DNA of 64,000 bases from contig NZ_VAUW01000003.1 in the NCBI RefSeq assembly GCF_005771495.1, positions 235,124 through 299,123 on the forward strand, given 5' to 3'. The position numbers and the translations under genes were made by a program. Position 1 is the first letter of the stretch. Every line of letters starts with the position of its first letter. The notes under the pieces are model-generated. The model ran no database searches, was not told where the DNA came from, and saw nothing but the letters and a program-made list of their open reading frames with translations. Shown here piece by piece: positions 17,673 through 26,808 of the stretch. This DNA is from Maribacter sp. ACAM166 (lineage in GTDB: Bacteria > Bacteroidota > Bacteroidia > Flavobacteriales > Flavobacteriaceae).

Positions 17673-18154
17673 TTTCCTCTGAAAAACTTCTTAAGTACCT
17701 TATAGAACTTTCAGCAGAAGAAAACCCAGAAATCGGTGGACAGAAATATTCGCAATCGGATGTTTTGTCGGCCGAACAGCTTGTTCGAGACGCTCATGAG
17801 GCACTTCAGTTGACGCTGAGAAAACCGAAACTATCAAGACGAAGAGCTTTCATCGTAATTTTAGAGGAATTGTATTTTGATGTCTTAAAGTATCCGGACG
17901 ACCTTAAAATTGAAAGCATTCATAGAAGGGCATCGCAACGGTTTGAATATATGAACAGGGATACGAAATCGTTCAATACACCAAGCGATATACACCCAAA
18001 AGATCCTTGCACATTTTATGAGGATAATGGCTATGCCAAATCTCGTTACAAATCGGCATTGCAACATCTCGTCTTGGAATCCCACCGCTATTTTGAAGTT
18101 CCCGAAGCTGAGGTTTCTCTTAAAGTTATATTCGAGGATGTAAAACTCTGCTAA
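17669..18154 (+). CDS. Uncharacterised protein upstream of the transfer genes
   Basis: The product has 161 residues from ATG 17669, which overlaps the previous stop as ATGA. A longer frame from 17504 lies inside the upstream gene and is unlikely. It is helical and charged, with SRRRAFIVILEELYFDVLKY in the middle and FYEDNGYAKSRYKSALQHL near the end. No motif identifies a function. The coupling to its upstream neighbour indicates the two act together. Confidence 0.65.
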   Translation: MISSEKLLKYLIELSAEENPEIGGQKYSQSDVLSAEQLVRDAHEALQLTLRKPKLSRRRAFIVILEELYFDVLKYPDDLKIESIHRRASQRFEYMNRDTKSFNTPSDIHPKDPCTFYEDNGYAKSRYKSALQHLVLESHRYFEVPEAEVSLKVIFEDVKLC

Positions 18155-18325
18155 AAATTTTACCGTACAATACTTCGTGTACGGCAAAGCCCTTTCCGAT
18201 ATTCGAAAAATTCTAGGTTTGACCCATATTAATTGGAGGTCATGTAGCAAGCCATGTTTTTGCAAGCAAAAACCGCTCACTTCGTTTGCGAGGCGTGTTC
18301 AAAATCCTTCCTAAATCCAATAATT
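18155..18325. other. Candidate origin of transfer (oriT)
   Basis: This 171-bp non-coding gap directly precedes the mobC and relaxase genes. It holds two perfect inverted repeats. CCGTACA and TGTACGG (18163-18184) flank an 8-nt loop. GTTTTTGC and GCAAAAAC (18256-18273) flank AA. A GC-richer tract, CCGCTCACTTCGTTTGCGAG, follows at once. Inverted repeats beside a nick tract next to mobC is the usual oriT design in mobilizable elements. The nick site itself cannot be identified by eye. Confidence 0.55.
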
Positions 18326-18667
18326 ATGGCAAGGCCGAAAAAGAATATCGAATCATTGAAGGCGATAAGGGTCAATCTTCGGATGACGGTTAACGAATAC
18401 TTGATAGTCTCCGGAAGCGCGGCTACATTAGGTTTGTCCATTCCTGATTATATAAGAAAAAAGGTTTCGGGCAGGTCGCTTCCTAGGAAGAAGATAAGCC
18501 CAGAAAACAGACAGTTGTTTGTTGAGCTAAGCCGTATTGGAAACAACATAAATCAATTGACAAGAAACTCCCATTTGCGAATGCACGCGCCCAAAAGCTT
18601 GTTTTACCAGTTGGAGGAATTGAGAACAATTTTACATGAATTAAAGTCCGAAATCAAGAAGCGATGA
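18326..18667 (+). CDS. mobC: MobC-like relaxosome accessory protein
   Basis: The product has 113 residues from ATG 18326 (MARPKKNIESLKAIRVNLRM). The frame is open further upstream, but that part lies in the candidate oriT. The N-terminus is basic with a ribbon-helix-helix-like segment: VNLRMTVNEYLIVSGSAATL, then LSIPDYIRKKV. The C-terminal part, LSRIGNNINQLTRN, is the signature of bacterial MobC proteins. These bind oriT and help the relaxase melt and nick DNA. It overlaps the relaxase gene by four bases (ATGA). Confidence 0.85.
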   Translation: MARPKKNIESLKAIRVNLRMTVNEYLIVSGSAATLGLSIPDYIRKKVSGRSLPRKKISPENRQLFVELSRIGNNINQLTRNSHLRMHAPKSLFYQLEELRTILHELKSEIKKR

Positions 18668-19686
18668 TAGCCAAACAAATAATCGGAAAAGATTTTTATG
18701 GACTATTGGCCTATAATCAAAAGAAGGTTGAATCGGGTGAAGCGGTTGTTCTGAATGCAAATATCGATTTGGGGAACACGGTCGAAATGACCGAAGACTT
18801 CAATATTGTTCGCGCGCTGCTTCCACGCCTTGGTCGAGCTGTTTACCACGTTTCGTTGAACCTACCACCCGGGGAGGAGTTAAATGATAGCCAATTCGTT
18901 TCTTTAGGAGAGGAGTATTTAAAGGGAATGGGATTCGATGACAATCAATATATCATCTACAGACATAATGATGAGAGCCACCAGCATATCCATATTGTAG
19001 CCAATCGGGTAAAGTTTTCCGGTGCATTAGTTAGCGATAGTAAAGATTATCAACGAAGTGAACGACTGGTCAGGAAGCTCGAAAAAAAGTACGGTATTTC
19101 ACAACTGCCTGACCTGACAATAAAACGAAAGTCGGCATTAACTCAAATGGAAATCGAGAAGTCTATCCGGACAGGAAGCGCGCCTGTCAAAAGTGTGCTC
19201 CAACATCATTTAGGCGAAACGCTGAAAAATTCAATAAATACAGAGGATTTTTTAAAAGAACTCAAGTCAAAGGAAATCAGACCCAAATTCAACATTAGCA
19301 AGACCACAGGAAGGATATCCGGTATTTCCTTTAAATACGAGGGCATCATTTACAAAGGAAGCACCTTGGGAAGACGTTTTTCTTGGAACAACATTATAAA
19401 ACAAATCAATTATGAACAAAGCAGAGACTGTACAATTATTCTCGAAAATAATCATCCAGAACAAGGAGCTAAAGGAACTGTTATTTCAGATACAAGCACA
19501 TCAAGATACCTTATCGGAAAAACAGAAAATGCTGAGAGAGGGACAATCCAAGTTGATAAAAAACCAAAATACGATTTGGGAAGCACTCAAGAGGATGGTC
19601 TAGAAGATGAACCGTTTACTCCGTTCAAGATAGAGTTGGAAGATTTTGACCGTAGGAAGCGCAAAAAGAAGAGGAAAAAAAGATAG
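18664..19686 (+). CDS. Relaxase / mobilization nuclease
   Basis: The 340-residue protein carries a relaxase domain in the first 200 residues, with the metal-binding three-histidine motif HQHIHI at about 106-111 and RAVYHVSLNLPPGE upstream. This is the pattern of the MobA/VirD2-like relaxases of Bacteroidetes mobilizable elements. The enzyme nicks at oriT and stays bound to the 5' end. The C-terminus is acidic and then very basic (DRRKRKKKRKKR). Its start overlaps mobC. A second open frame of 63 codons is nested inside its C-terminal third. Confidence 0.88.
   Translation: MIAKQIIGKDFYGLLAYNQKKVESGEAVVLNANIDLGNTVEMTEDFNIVRALLPRLGRAVYHVSLNLPPGEELNDSQFVSLGEEYLKGMGFDDNQYIIYRHNDESHQHIHIVANRVKFSGALVSDSKDYQRSERLVRKLEKKYGISQLPDLTIKRKSALTQMEIEKSIRTGSAPVKSVLQHHLGETLKNSINTEDFLKELKSKEIRPKFNISKTTGRISGISFKYEGIIYKGSTLGRRFSWNNIIKQINYEQSRDCTIILENNHPEQGAKGTVISDTSTSRYLIGKTENAERGTIQVDKKPKYDLGSTQEDGLEDEPFTPFKIELEDFDRRKRKKKRKKR
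19412..19603 (+). CDS. Possible overlapping small coiled-coil gene inside the relaxase gene
   Basis: In another frame of the relaxase C-terminal region an ATG-started 63-codon frame encodes a Lys/Glu/Gln-rich helical peptide (MNKAETVQLFSKIII, QIQAHQDTLSEKQKML). It has heptad-like hydrophobic spacing and looks more protein-like than the relaxase frame over the same bases, which there reads as low-complexity polar sequence. It may be a real overlapping gene, a remnant of one, or chance. Confidence 0.35.
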   Translation: MNKAETVQLFSKIIIQNKELKELLFQIQAHQDTLSEKQKMLREGQSKLIKNQNTIWEALKRMV

Positions 19687-19712
19687 ACGAAATTCTAGTA
19701 TTATTTGAATTC

Positions 19713-19958
19713 ATGGTTAACCAAGTAGACATACAACCGCTTAATCTCACGGGAAAAGCTTTTTGCGAAAAACTTGGTGTGTCTTATAATGGTCAAATCA
19801 TGTTGGCCCTGCGTGAGCTAGGGTTAGTTAATTTTTTCAAAATTGGAAAAAAATATTTATATGCTCACGAGGATGTTGAGGCGGTCAATCAAAAACTGAG
19901 AAAAGGAGAAATAAGCATCAGGGTTGATAAAGGGTATTATATCTCATTGAACGATTAG
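19713..19958 (+). CDS. Small excisionase/MerR-like DNA-binding protein
   Basis: The 81-residue protein has a winged-helix-like pattern of the excisionase type. LTGKAFCEKLGVSYNGQIM is a helix-turn-helix. It leads to LRELGLVNFFKIGKKYLYAHEDVEAV, where a K-I-G-K-K-Y-L-Y wing and an acidic helix are typical. It lies just after the relaxase and in the same direction. In integrative elements such proteins act as recombination directionality factors or transfer regulators. Which one applies here is an inference. Confidence 0.55.
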   Translation: MVNQVDIQPLNLTGKAFCEKLGVSYNGQIMLALRELGLVNFFKIGKKYLYAHEDVEAVNQKLRKGEISIRVDKGYYISLND

Positions 19959-20291
19959 GGATAAATAAATTTATGAGATTAATGGAGCCTGCCTGTTTAA
20001 TAACAAAATGGATTAATGATTTTTCAGATTACTTCGAGACCTAGATTAGTTCTATTGTACTCTTTACAAAAAGCGGATTTTGTAAAGAGTGATACTATTT
20101 TGATTATATTCTAGGGTGTTCAACTACAATACTGAAACAATGGTCAAAAGGCATAATGTAAAGAGTACATCTTAACGACTGTCTGAGGTAAACTATTTCC
20201 GCTTTTTCTAAATATGCAAAACTTTGATTTTAATACATAAAGTTCAACTAAATCGAAAATAGAATTTATGTGAAATTCAAAAATAAAAATT
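19959..20291. other. AT-rich intergenic region before the defence cargo
   Basis: About 330 bp without a coding frame. AGTTCTATTGTACTCTTTAC (20048-) and CTTTACAAAAAGCGGATTTTGTAAAGAG contain an inverted repeat: CTCTTTACAAAA at about 20061-20072 and TTTTGTAAAGAG at about 20078-20089. That is a 12-bp near-perfect stem around a short spacer. It may terminate the mobilization operon or mark the boundary of inserted cargo. Confidence 0.45.
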
Positions 20292-21665
20292 ATGATAAGG
20301 ATACCAGTTGAAAAAATAAACCTACCTCAATATGATGATAATCATGTGATTCAGTCATGGGAATGGTTTATGTCATTTATGTCAGAAAAGGATTGGCAAA
20401 AGAGAAAAGCTGATATTGAGAATAAGATTGCAGTCCAATTTAAAGCCACTCAACCTTTTTCAGAACCCCTATCCGAAGGAACCTTAGTTGTAGTAAAAAA
20501 CGATGTAATTGGTTGGTATTTATATCTTTTGGATATGCTAATCAATGAACCGCATAAGTACGAATTCTTCCAAGGGTCTAGGATTGTCCCAATTTTTAAG
20601 CGTTTTGGACTAGACTTAGACTTATTGAGAAATATTGGAGGAGTTGAAAAAAAAATAAAAGAATTGATACGTAAAAGAAAATCAGAAGCTGATGCTTTTC
20701 TTTTTGAAATTATGACAGCTCTTCTTTGGGCCAGAAATGGATATCAAGTAGCATTTCTCGATGAAAAAAAAGCTGGCAAAACTTCGGACATAATAGCTAA
20801 AAAAGATGGAGAAACTTGGAGTATTGAATGCAAAAGGCAATCAAAGACTTCGGACTACACCTACAGAGAAAATACGAAAAGACAAAAGATGGTTTCTTAT
20901 ATCAGCAAAACACTCTTAGAAAGAAATATCTTACTGGATATCGAATTTCATGTAGAGCTTGAGAGCTTACCTGATACTTTTTTAAAAAACCTATTAGAAG
21001 AACAGCTTAAGGGGGCAGTTGCTGGAAAAATTGTTTCCAACGCCAATGTAGATATAGAATTATCATTTGTTGATATGTCTACAATAAAAGAGCATCTAGA
21101 AAATAATTTTGTTAAAGATTATTCCCCAATGTTGCATAGTTTAATAGGAAAAAAGCCAATAGATAACAAAGGGTTTACATGTGGCATATCCGCTAATTTT
21201 TTTAGAATTGGAGACGGTAACGTCAACAACGTGTACATATCAGATATTAATAATGCTTTTGGTGTTTATTGTAGCTGTGATGCTAAAGAAGCCTTATGGG
21301 CTAAGGCCAGAGACATTAAAAATCAGGTGCACAAAGCAATGCTACAATTCAATTCTGAAAATAAAGCAGTAATTCATGTGGGCATGGAGACATTTGACGG
21401 TCCACAAGTTGAAAAGAAAAGATTTGATAAAATCAAGAATACAATAGGAAAAATAAGCACTCAAAATACTAATTTAAGGTGGATTTTTTGTAGCTTCTTT
21501 CAAGCATATTCAAGACCTGACGAATATTGGGTTTTTGATGAGACCGTTTCTACGATATCACCATATTTCTCGCTTAGACCACCCCTAAATACACGTTTAA
21601 TGATTGTGCCAGAAGATGAAATTACTGAAGACGATGCAAATCATTGGGATAGGCCGCTACCATGA
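20292..21665 (+). CDS. Putative Mrr-like PD-(D/E)XK nuclease-fold protein
   Basis: The 457-residue protein contains a restriction-endonuclease-like core at about 130-185. It includes a helix with the first glutamate (EADAFLFEIMTALLWARNG), a YQVAFLDEKK strand, SDIIAKK (aspartate) and WSIECKRQSK (E-x-K). This is the E-D-ExK order of Mrr-like nucleases. The C-terminal 270 residues are unfamiliar; they include FGVYCSCDAKEALWAKARDI. It has its own AT-rich leader, lies 173 bp before a methylase gene, and is more AT-rich than the element backbone. A defence role is likely, but the target is unknown. Confidence 0.65.
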   Translation: MIRIPVEKINLPQYDDNHVIQSWEWFMSFMSEKDWQKRKADIENKIAVQFKATQPFSEPLSEGTLVVVKNDVIGWYLYLLDMLINEPHKYEFFQGSRIVPIFKRFGLDLDLLRNIGGVEKKIKELIRKRKSEADAFLFEIMTALLWARNGYQVAFLDEKKAGKTSDIIAKKDGETWSIECKRQSKTSDYTYRENTKRQKMVSYISKTLLERNILLDIEFHVELESLPDTFLKNLLEEQLKGAVAGKIVSNANVDIELSFVDMSTIKEHLENNFVKDYSPMLHSLIGKKPIDNKGFTCGISANFFRIGDGNVNNVYISDINNAFGVYCSCDAKEALWAKARDIKNQVHKAMLQFNSENKAVIHVGMETFDGPQVEKKRFDKIKNTIGKISTQNTNLRWIFCSFFQAYSRPDEYWVFDETVSTISPYFSLRPPLNTRLMIVPEDEITEDDANHWDRPLP

Positions 21666-21837
21666 TTGGAATTTGCTGCCAAGAATGGGTCTATTGTAGA
21701 CTCACTTACTCATCCATAAATATGGAAATATTCCAAATATTAATAAAATTTCAATTACCAAAATCTCGAAATCATTTGTATCTTTGGAATTAATTTAGTA
21801 TGTAACTAACTATCAGGTATTTTGGACAACTTTCGAT

Positions 21838-24800
21838 ATGATTGATTTTGATATAATAGAAAATTTAGGCTTGGATAAAGCCGTCTCTGTTACTTCGGAA
21901 TCTAATCAAATATCTGAAAGTCAGTTAGTTGTAATAAATCAAGTTAAGGACTTCGGTATTGATGAGATTTATTTCAGTACAGACGAAAATCACAATAGCT
22001 ATCCTGCGGTCTTTCTAAAAAAAGTTGAAAAATTTGATGACTTAGCACTTCGACAAGTTGCAATTGCTCAAAAAAAAATCTGGAATTTTAAAAAGGTAAT
22101 TTTTCTATACGTTTATTCGGAAACTGAAATTCGTATTTACAATTGTGCGGAAAAACCTCTTTTGATTAAATCAAATGATTTTGATTATAAGAAGGAGCTT
22201 AAAACACTCGAGATTGAGTCCTACAAGTTCAAAGATAAAACCAAACTTAAACAGCTTCAAAATCTCTTTTCCACTATCGCTATTGATACTGGTATTATAT
22301 GGACATTGGAAGAAGCTTTTGAGATTAGAAAGAAAATTAGCCTTCAACGAAGGGTTGATAAATACCTTGTAGAAAGCCTTACCTATACTGCCAAGCAACT
22401 ACAAGCTGAAGGGTTAGAAATTAACCTTATCCACAAAATAATAATGCGTTCTCTATTTCTTTTGTATTTAGAAGACAGAGGCGCAACGGATGAAAAATTC
22501 TATTCAGAAATAAAAAATGGTGCAAAGTCTTATTTTGACATTCTGGATGATTCTGATAAGACGTATTCTCTTTTTCAAAAATTGGAAGAATATTTCAACG
22601 GTAATGTATTTACTTTAGATAGCAATGAGGCAATTTCTAGAGAACATCTACAAATCATTAGAAAGTGTTTTATTAATGGCAACGATAATTCTTCTCAGCA
22701 GAATCTTTTTGAAGATTTACGCCTTTTCGATTTTAGCATTATTCAAATAGAATTATTGAGTGAAATCTATGAGAATTTCCTATCTGAAATAAATCCAACT
22801 TTAAAACAAGATACAGGTACATATTACACACCACCTTCCCTAGTTGAACTTATATTAAATGAGAAATTACCAATCTCTAGGACGGAAAAGAATTTTAATG
22901 TTAAGATATTAGATCCAACTTGCGGTTCAGGTATTTTTTTGGTCGAAAGTTTTAAACGTTTGGTTAAGCGTCACGAAAATGCAAATGCAAAAAAGCTTAC
23001 GGACTTTAATGAGCTGAAGAAACTACTAACGGATAATATTTTTGGTGTAGAGATACATCCCCAGTCCATCAAGGTAGCAGCATTTAGTCTTTACTTAGCT
23101 TTGGTAGATAATTTGAACCCTAAGACGATCTGGCAAAATAAAGATTATCGCTTGCCATATCTGATAAATGACCCTTCAGACGATACCTTGGTAGAACAGG
23201 GTAATAACTTATTCCGTAGTGATACTATTCAGGAGAATCCAGAAGTAGAAAAAATTAATTTCGATTTAGTGGTGGGAAACCCACCTTTTGGTACTAAGAA
23301 TCTATCCCAAACTATTCGTGATTATAGCGATAGATACGGTTTTGCTAAAGAAATGGTTCTTCCATTTCTTCACAAAGCAACTACACTTTCTAAAAATGGC
23401 GAAATTGCCTTGATTTTCAATACTAAAGTACTCACAAATACCAATGGTAAATATCAAGCTTTTAGAGAATGGCTTTTTAATGAATGCTATGTAGAAAAGA
23501 TATATAATTTTTCAATTTTAAGAAAAGTTCCTGAAGATTTTGGCGGTCAGTTATTTGGTTCTGCAACTGGACCCATTAGCGTTATTTTTTATAGGAAAAA
23601 TACCCCAAAAAAGAAATCAGATACAATTATCTATTATGCCCCAAAAACTTATATAAAGTCAAATGTCATAGAAGGTGTAAGTATCGATAGTACAGATTTA
23701 AAATATCTTCCTAGAGAGGAATGTCAAAAACCATCCACTAAAATTTGGAAAGTTGCTATGTGGGGTGGAATGAGCGATTTTGATATTATCAATAGAATAT
23801 CAAAAAAGACGGTCTCAATGGAAGCGTTTTTAAAAAATACTAAAAATGGTTGGAATTTACCTAGAGCTGGGCTTAACGGAGATAGAGAGCATCAAGATTT
23901 TATTCCGGAGGAAGTAATCAATTCAAGATACATCCAAAGGTTTTATACCCCTAGCGATGCCTTACAAAAGAATGACAAGTATTTTAGAAATATAGATAAG
24001 AATCTATTTGAACCACCATTCGTTTTATTTAAAAAAGGACAAAAGAATAGAAAGCTAACTGCATCGTTTATTGATTACTTCGCATTTTGTACTACAGCCT
24101 GTTATGTATTTAATGGCAATGTTGAAAGTGATTACAAGAAGGCTTTGACTGCTATTTTCAACTCAAAAATAACTACCTATATTTTATTTATGGTTAGTTC
24201 TTCTTGGGGAATAGAAAGAGAGCAAATTTTTATGGATGAAGTGATGGACACTCCAGCAATTATTGATTTGCTTAATCAAAAAAACTTGTCAAAAATCGTA
24301 GGTCATTTTGACGAAATTATGAGTGGAATTAAATCGGATTTTTTCAAAAAAGATTATTCCCAATTAGAAGAAAAGATTGATAAGGTAATTTTGAAGGATG
24401 TTTTGGGGATGACAGATAGAGAGATGGTCATAATAAATGACAGTCTTGAATACAGTCTTGACCTATTCGAAAACAAGCAAAAATCAAAAGCACTATTACC
24501 AGTAGTAAGTGTATCGGACTATTCTGAACGAATTTCTTCAGAAATAAACAAATTTCTTAATAACCAGGATATTGTTTGTAATGCTACAGTTTTTAAAATG
24601 CCTCATTTTTCACCATTGATGATGGTTAAATTATCTTTTGGAACTAAAAAAAGTGGTTTGATAAAATCTAAAGAAAACGTGGCTGAAGAACTGAGGCAAC
24701 TAGATAAGCATTTATGGACTAAACAAAGCACAAACATCTATTTCAGAAAAAAATTAAATTATAAAACAGGCAACGAGATTTTTATTGTTCGTCCCAATCA

Positions 24801-24876
24801 GAGGAGATTCTGGACTCAATCGATGGCGATTGAAGATGCTTCAGAATTAATACTGGAAATCCTTAATGAAGTGTAA
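21838..24876 (+). CDS. Type IIG-like N6-adenine DNA methyltransferase with target-recognition region
   Basis: The 1012-residue protein has the Eco57I-type layout. Methyltransferase motif I, ILDPTCGSGIF, lies near 358-367 and motif IV, NPPFG, near 481. A large C-terminal part (about 600-1000) should hold the target-recognition domain. The N-terminal 160 residues occupy the place of the usual nuclease domain, but YPAVFLKKV replaces the expected E-x-K strand, so cutting by this subunit is doubtful. Four bases downstream a separate gene encodes an E-A-K nuclease-like protein, which suggests a split methylase/endonuclease system. Base composition is clearly AT-rich and foreign-looking. Confidence 0.85.
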   Translation: MIDFDIIENLGLDKAVSVTSESNQISESQLVVINQVKDFGIDEIYFSTDENHNSYPAVFLKKVEKFDDLALRQVAIAQKKIWNFKKVIFLYVYSETEIRIYNCAEKPLLIKSNDFDYKKELKTLEIESYKFKDKTKLKQLQNLFSTIAIDTGIIWTLEEAFEIRKKISLQRRVDKYLVESLTYTAKQLQAEGLEINLIHKIIMRSLFLLYLEDRGATDEKFYSEIKNGAKSYFDILDDSDKTYSLFQKLEEYFNGNVFTLDSNEAISREHLQIIRKCFINGNDNSSQQNLFEDLRLFDFSIIQIELLSEIYENFLSEINPTLKQDTGTYYTPPSLVELILNEKLPISRTEKNFNVKILDPTCGSGIFLVESFKRLVKRHENANAKKLTDFNELKKLLTDNIFGVEIHPQSIKVAAFSLYLALVDNLNPKTIWQNKDYRLPYLINDPSDDTLVEQGNNLFRSDTIQENPEVEKINFDLVVGNPPFGTKNLSQTIRDYSDRYGFAKEMVLPFLHKATTLSKNGEIALIFNTKVLTNTNGKYQAFREWLFNECYVEKIYNFSILRKVPEDFGGQLFGSATGPISVIFYRKNTPKKKSDTIIYYAPKTYIKSNVIEGVSIDSTDLKYLPREECQKPSTKIWKVAMWGGMSDFDIINRISKKTVSMEAFLKNTKNGWNLPRAGLNGDREHQDFIPEEVINSRYIQRFYTPSDALQKNDKYFRNIDKNLFEPPFVLFKKGQKNRKLTASFIDYFAFCTTACYVFNGNVESDYKKALTAIFNSKITTYILFMVSSSWGIEREQIFMDEVMDTPAIIDLLNQKNLSKIVGHFDEIMSGIKSDFFKKDYSQLEEKIDKVILKDVLGMTDREMVIINDSLEYSLDLFENKQKSKALLPVVSVSDYSERISSEINKFLNNQDIVCNATVFKMPHFSPLMMVKLSFGTKKSGLIKSKENVAEELRQLDKHLWTKQSTNIYFRKKLNYKTGNEIFIVRPNQRRFWTQSMAIEDASELILEILNEV

Positions 24877-24879
24877 TAA

Positions 24880-25500
24880 ATGGGATTAAACAAGGTAATA
24901 GTTGCTTGCTTCAAAAGAGGCTTTGAAGAAAAATGCTTTCAGCTGATAACAGAGTCTTATGTTTCAGCTATGGAAGCTAAGGTCATTAAACTAAATTGGG
25001 ATGAAAATGACATTACTTCTGAGTTACACGAACACATCAAGGAGAATCCATTAAGATTAGAGTGGAGCATTGTTACGAATGTTGAGCAGCACTTGCCAAA
25101 AGATGATATAAAAAAAGAAAAAGGGTTTGCAGCGAAACTGCCTAGAATAGACCTTAGATTGGTAACTATAAATTCATCTTTAGAGTATGAATACCATATG
25201 GAAGCCAAAAACCTCAAAGAAAAAGATTCTGGTTTGAAGCGACGTTATATTGATACAGGAATTGACAATTTTGTATCAAATAAATATGATAATGGATGTC
25301 TACTTGGTTATGTTTTGGATGGAGAGCTAGATAAAACTGTGGACGGAGTAAATAAACTTTTGAAGAAAGACGAAAGGGGGCTTGAATATTTAAAATTCCG
25401 CACCTACGATTTACACGATAAATATTACGAATCTGTACACCCAAATAATTTGCAAATAAAACATTTTATGTTTGATTTTACCTCTTTACATAGTGCTTAA
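24880..25500 (+). CDS. Restriction endonuclease-like protein paired with the methylase
   Basis: A 206-residue protein starts 4 bp after the methylase. The stretch LPRIDLRLVTINSS, followed by YHMEAKNLKEKDS, fits the D and E-x-K strands of the PD-(D/E)XK fold. RYIDTGIDNFVSNKY and GCLLGYVLDG add the helix and strand that usually follow. It is probably the cleavage subunit for the upstream methyltransferase. The pairing is an inference from position and motif. The 115-bp gap after it, before the integrase, holds nothing recognisable. Confidence 0.65.
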   Translation: MGLNKVIVACFKRGFEEKCFQLITESYVSAMEAKVIKLNWDENDITSELHEHIKENPLRLEWSIVTNVEQHLPKDDIKKEKGFAAKLPRIDLRLVTINSSLEYEYHMEAKNLKEKDSGLKRRYIDTGIDNFVSNKYDNGCLLGYVLDGELDKTVDGVNKLLKKDERGLEYLKFRTYDLHDKYYESVHPNNLQIKHFMFDFTSLHSA

Positions 25501-25617
25501 AAATAATCATGACTAATTGAGATGAACACCCAGAAAGACATATTCAGGATTTTAAACTATTTACAAATTGCACCTTTTGTTAAGAGTTTAGAAATATTTT
25601 AGGGAAACTGATTTTTA

Positions 25618-26808
25618 TTACCCAAACAATCGGTTCATTTCTTCTGACTCTTCTTTATGGTAAAAATCTTTTAGATAATGTTGGGTGGTGGATAATTTGG
25701 TATGACCTAAAAGCTTAGAAATCATCAATAGGCCAGTATTATTTTTAACGGCGAAATCTGCAAAAGAATGTTTGGCCATATGCATATTTACCCATTTTTT
25801 TATTCCAGCTTTTTCGCAGACAATTCTCAAGGATCTGTTTGCAGCATTGTTTGCGATATATAATTTATGTTCTATTTCTTCCAAACCTTTTTTATTCATA
25901 CCATAGAGTGGGGGAAAGATAAAAATGTCATCATTTCCTCTATACTTATCTAAAATGGCAATCGACTTGGGAGTTAGGGGAAGTGTTCTTTTTGCCCCAG
26001 CTCTCGCCCTAGACTTATGCATGGTGTAAACAATTTCATTTCCAACAATATTCTGCCATTTAAGCCTACAGACATCTGAGAATCTCATACCAGCGGTGTA
26101 AAAAGAGAATAAGAACAAATCACGAGCCTTTGCCATTCCTTTGAACCTCGAAGGTATCTCCAATTCTGAAAGTTTTGTTATCTCTTCAAATGTCAATGAA
26201 TCTTTAGGGGTATTTTCTGTTGTAATTTCAAACCCTTTTATAGGATTATGATTTATAACGCCAATTTTTACCGCTTTGTTTAATACAGAATAAATTGCTT
26301 TGAAGTTAGAGGCTACTGTGTTTACCTTATTTCCTTTTTCAAGCATCCATTTTTCGTAATCTTTAGCAAATTGAACAGATAGGTCCGAAAATGAGATGTG
26401 ACTTGCAAATTTCTTCAGTTTTTTAATGTATTTATCCTGAGTATTGGCAGTGCGTATTTTACCCTTCAATCTTGCCTCATCAACGATTTGTTGGTAGAAA
26501 TCTAAGAAGGAACTTGAATCATACTTTTTGTTGTTTTTGTACAAAAAAAGCAATCGTTTTGCCGAAACACCTGTATTGTCGTAATATAGTTTTTGAACGG
26601 AAACTAAGAGGGATGTCAAATTTGAATTTAGTTTGTCTTCGAGAGGATGTCTTTTTATTTTTTTCCTCTTACCATCCCATTGATTCTTTTGAACTGAAAT
26701 TCCAGAATCTAAATACTGTACATCTGATTGGGAAGTTTCTAATTTTAGTCTTAACAATTGCGTACCGTTCTTTTTTTTGTAAGAGGAAAGAAAATAATTA
26801 AAGTTCAT
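25618..26808 (-). CDS. Tyrosine recombinase / integrase of the element
   Basis: The 396-residue integrase has an N-terminal arm-binding domain (about 1-70), a SAM-like core-binding domain (about 100-190) and a catalytic domain with GMRFSDVCRLKW (first Arg). HMAKHSF is in the H-x-x-R box with Lys in place of the usual Arg, and LLGHTKLSTTQHYLKDF carries the His and nucleophilic Tyr. It lies at the element's right edge, transcribed inward, 117 bp from the 3' end of yebC. This is the standard arrangement for an element integrated at a gene's 3' end. Confidence 0.9.
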   Translation of the reverse strand: MNFNYFLSSYKKKNGTQLLRLKLETSQSDVQYLDSGISVQKNQWDGKRKKIKRHPLEDKLNSNLTSLLVSVQKLYYDNTGVSAKRLLFLYKNNKKYDSSSFLDFYQQIVDEARLKGKIRTANTQDKYIKKLKKFASHISFSDLSVQFAKDYEKWMLEKGNKVNTVASNFKAIYSVLNKAVKIGVINHNPIKGFEITTENTPKDSLTFEEITKLSELEIPSRFKGMAKARDLFLFSFYTAGMRFSDVCRLKWQNIVGNEIVYTMHKSRARAGAKRTLPLTPKSIAILDKYRGNDDIFIFPPLYGMNKKGLEEIEHKLYIANNAANRSLRIVCEKAGIKKWVNMHMAKHSFADFAVKNNTGLLMISKLLGHTKLSTTQHYLKDFYHKEESEEMNRLFG

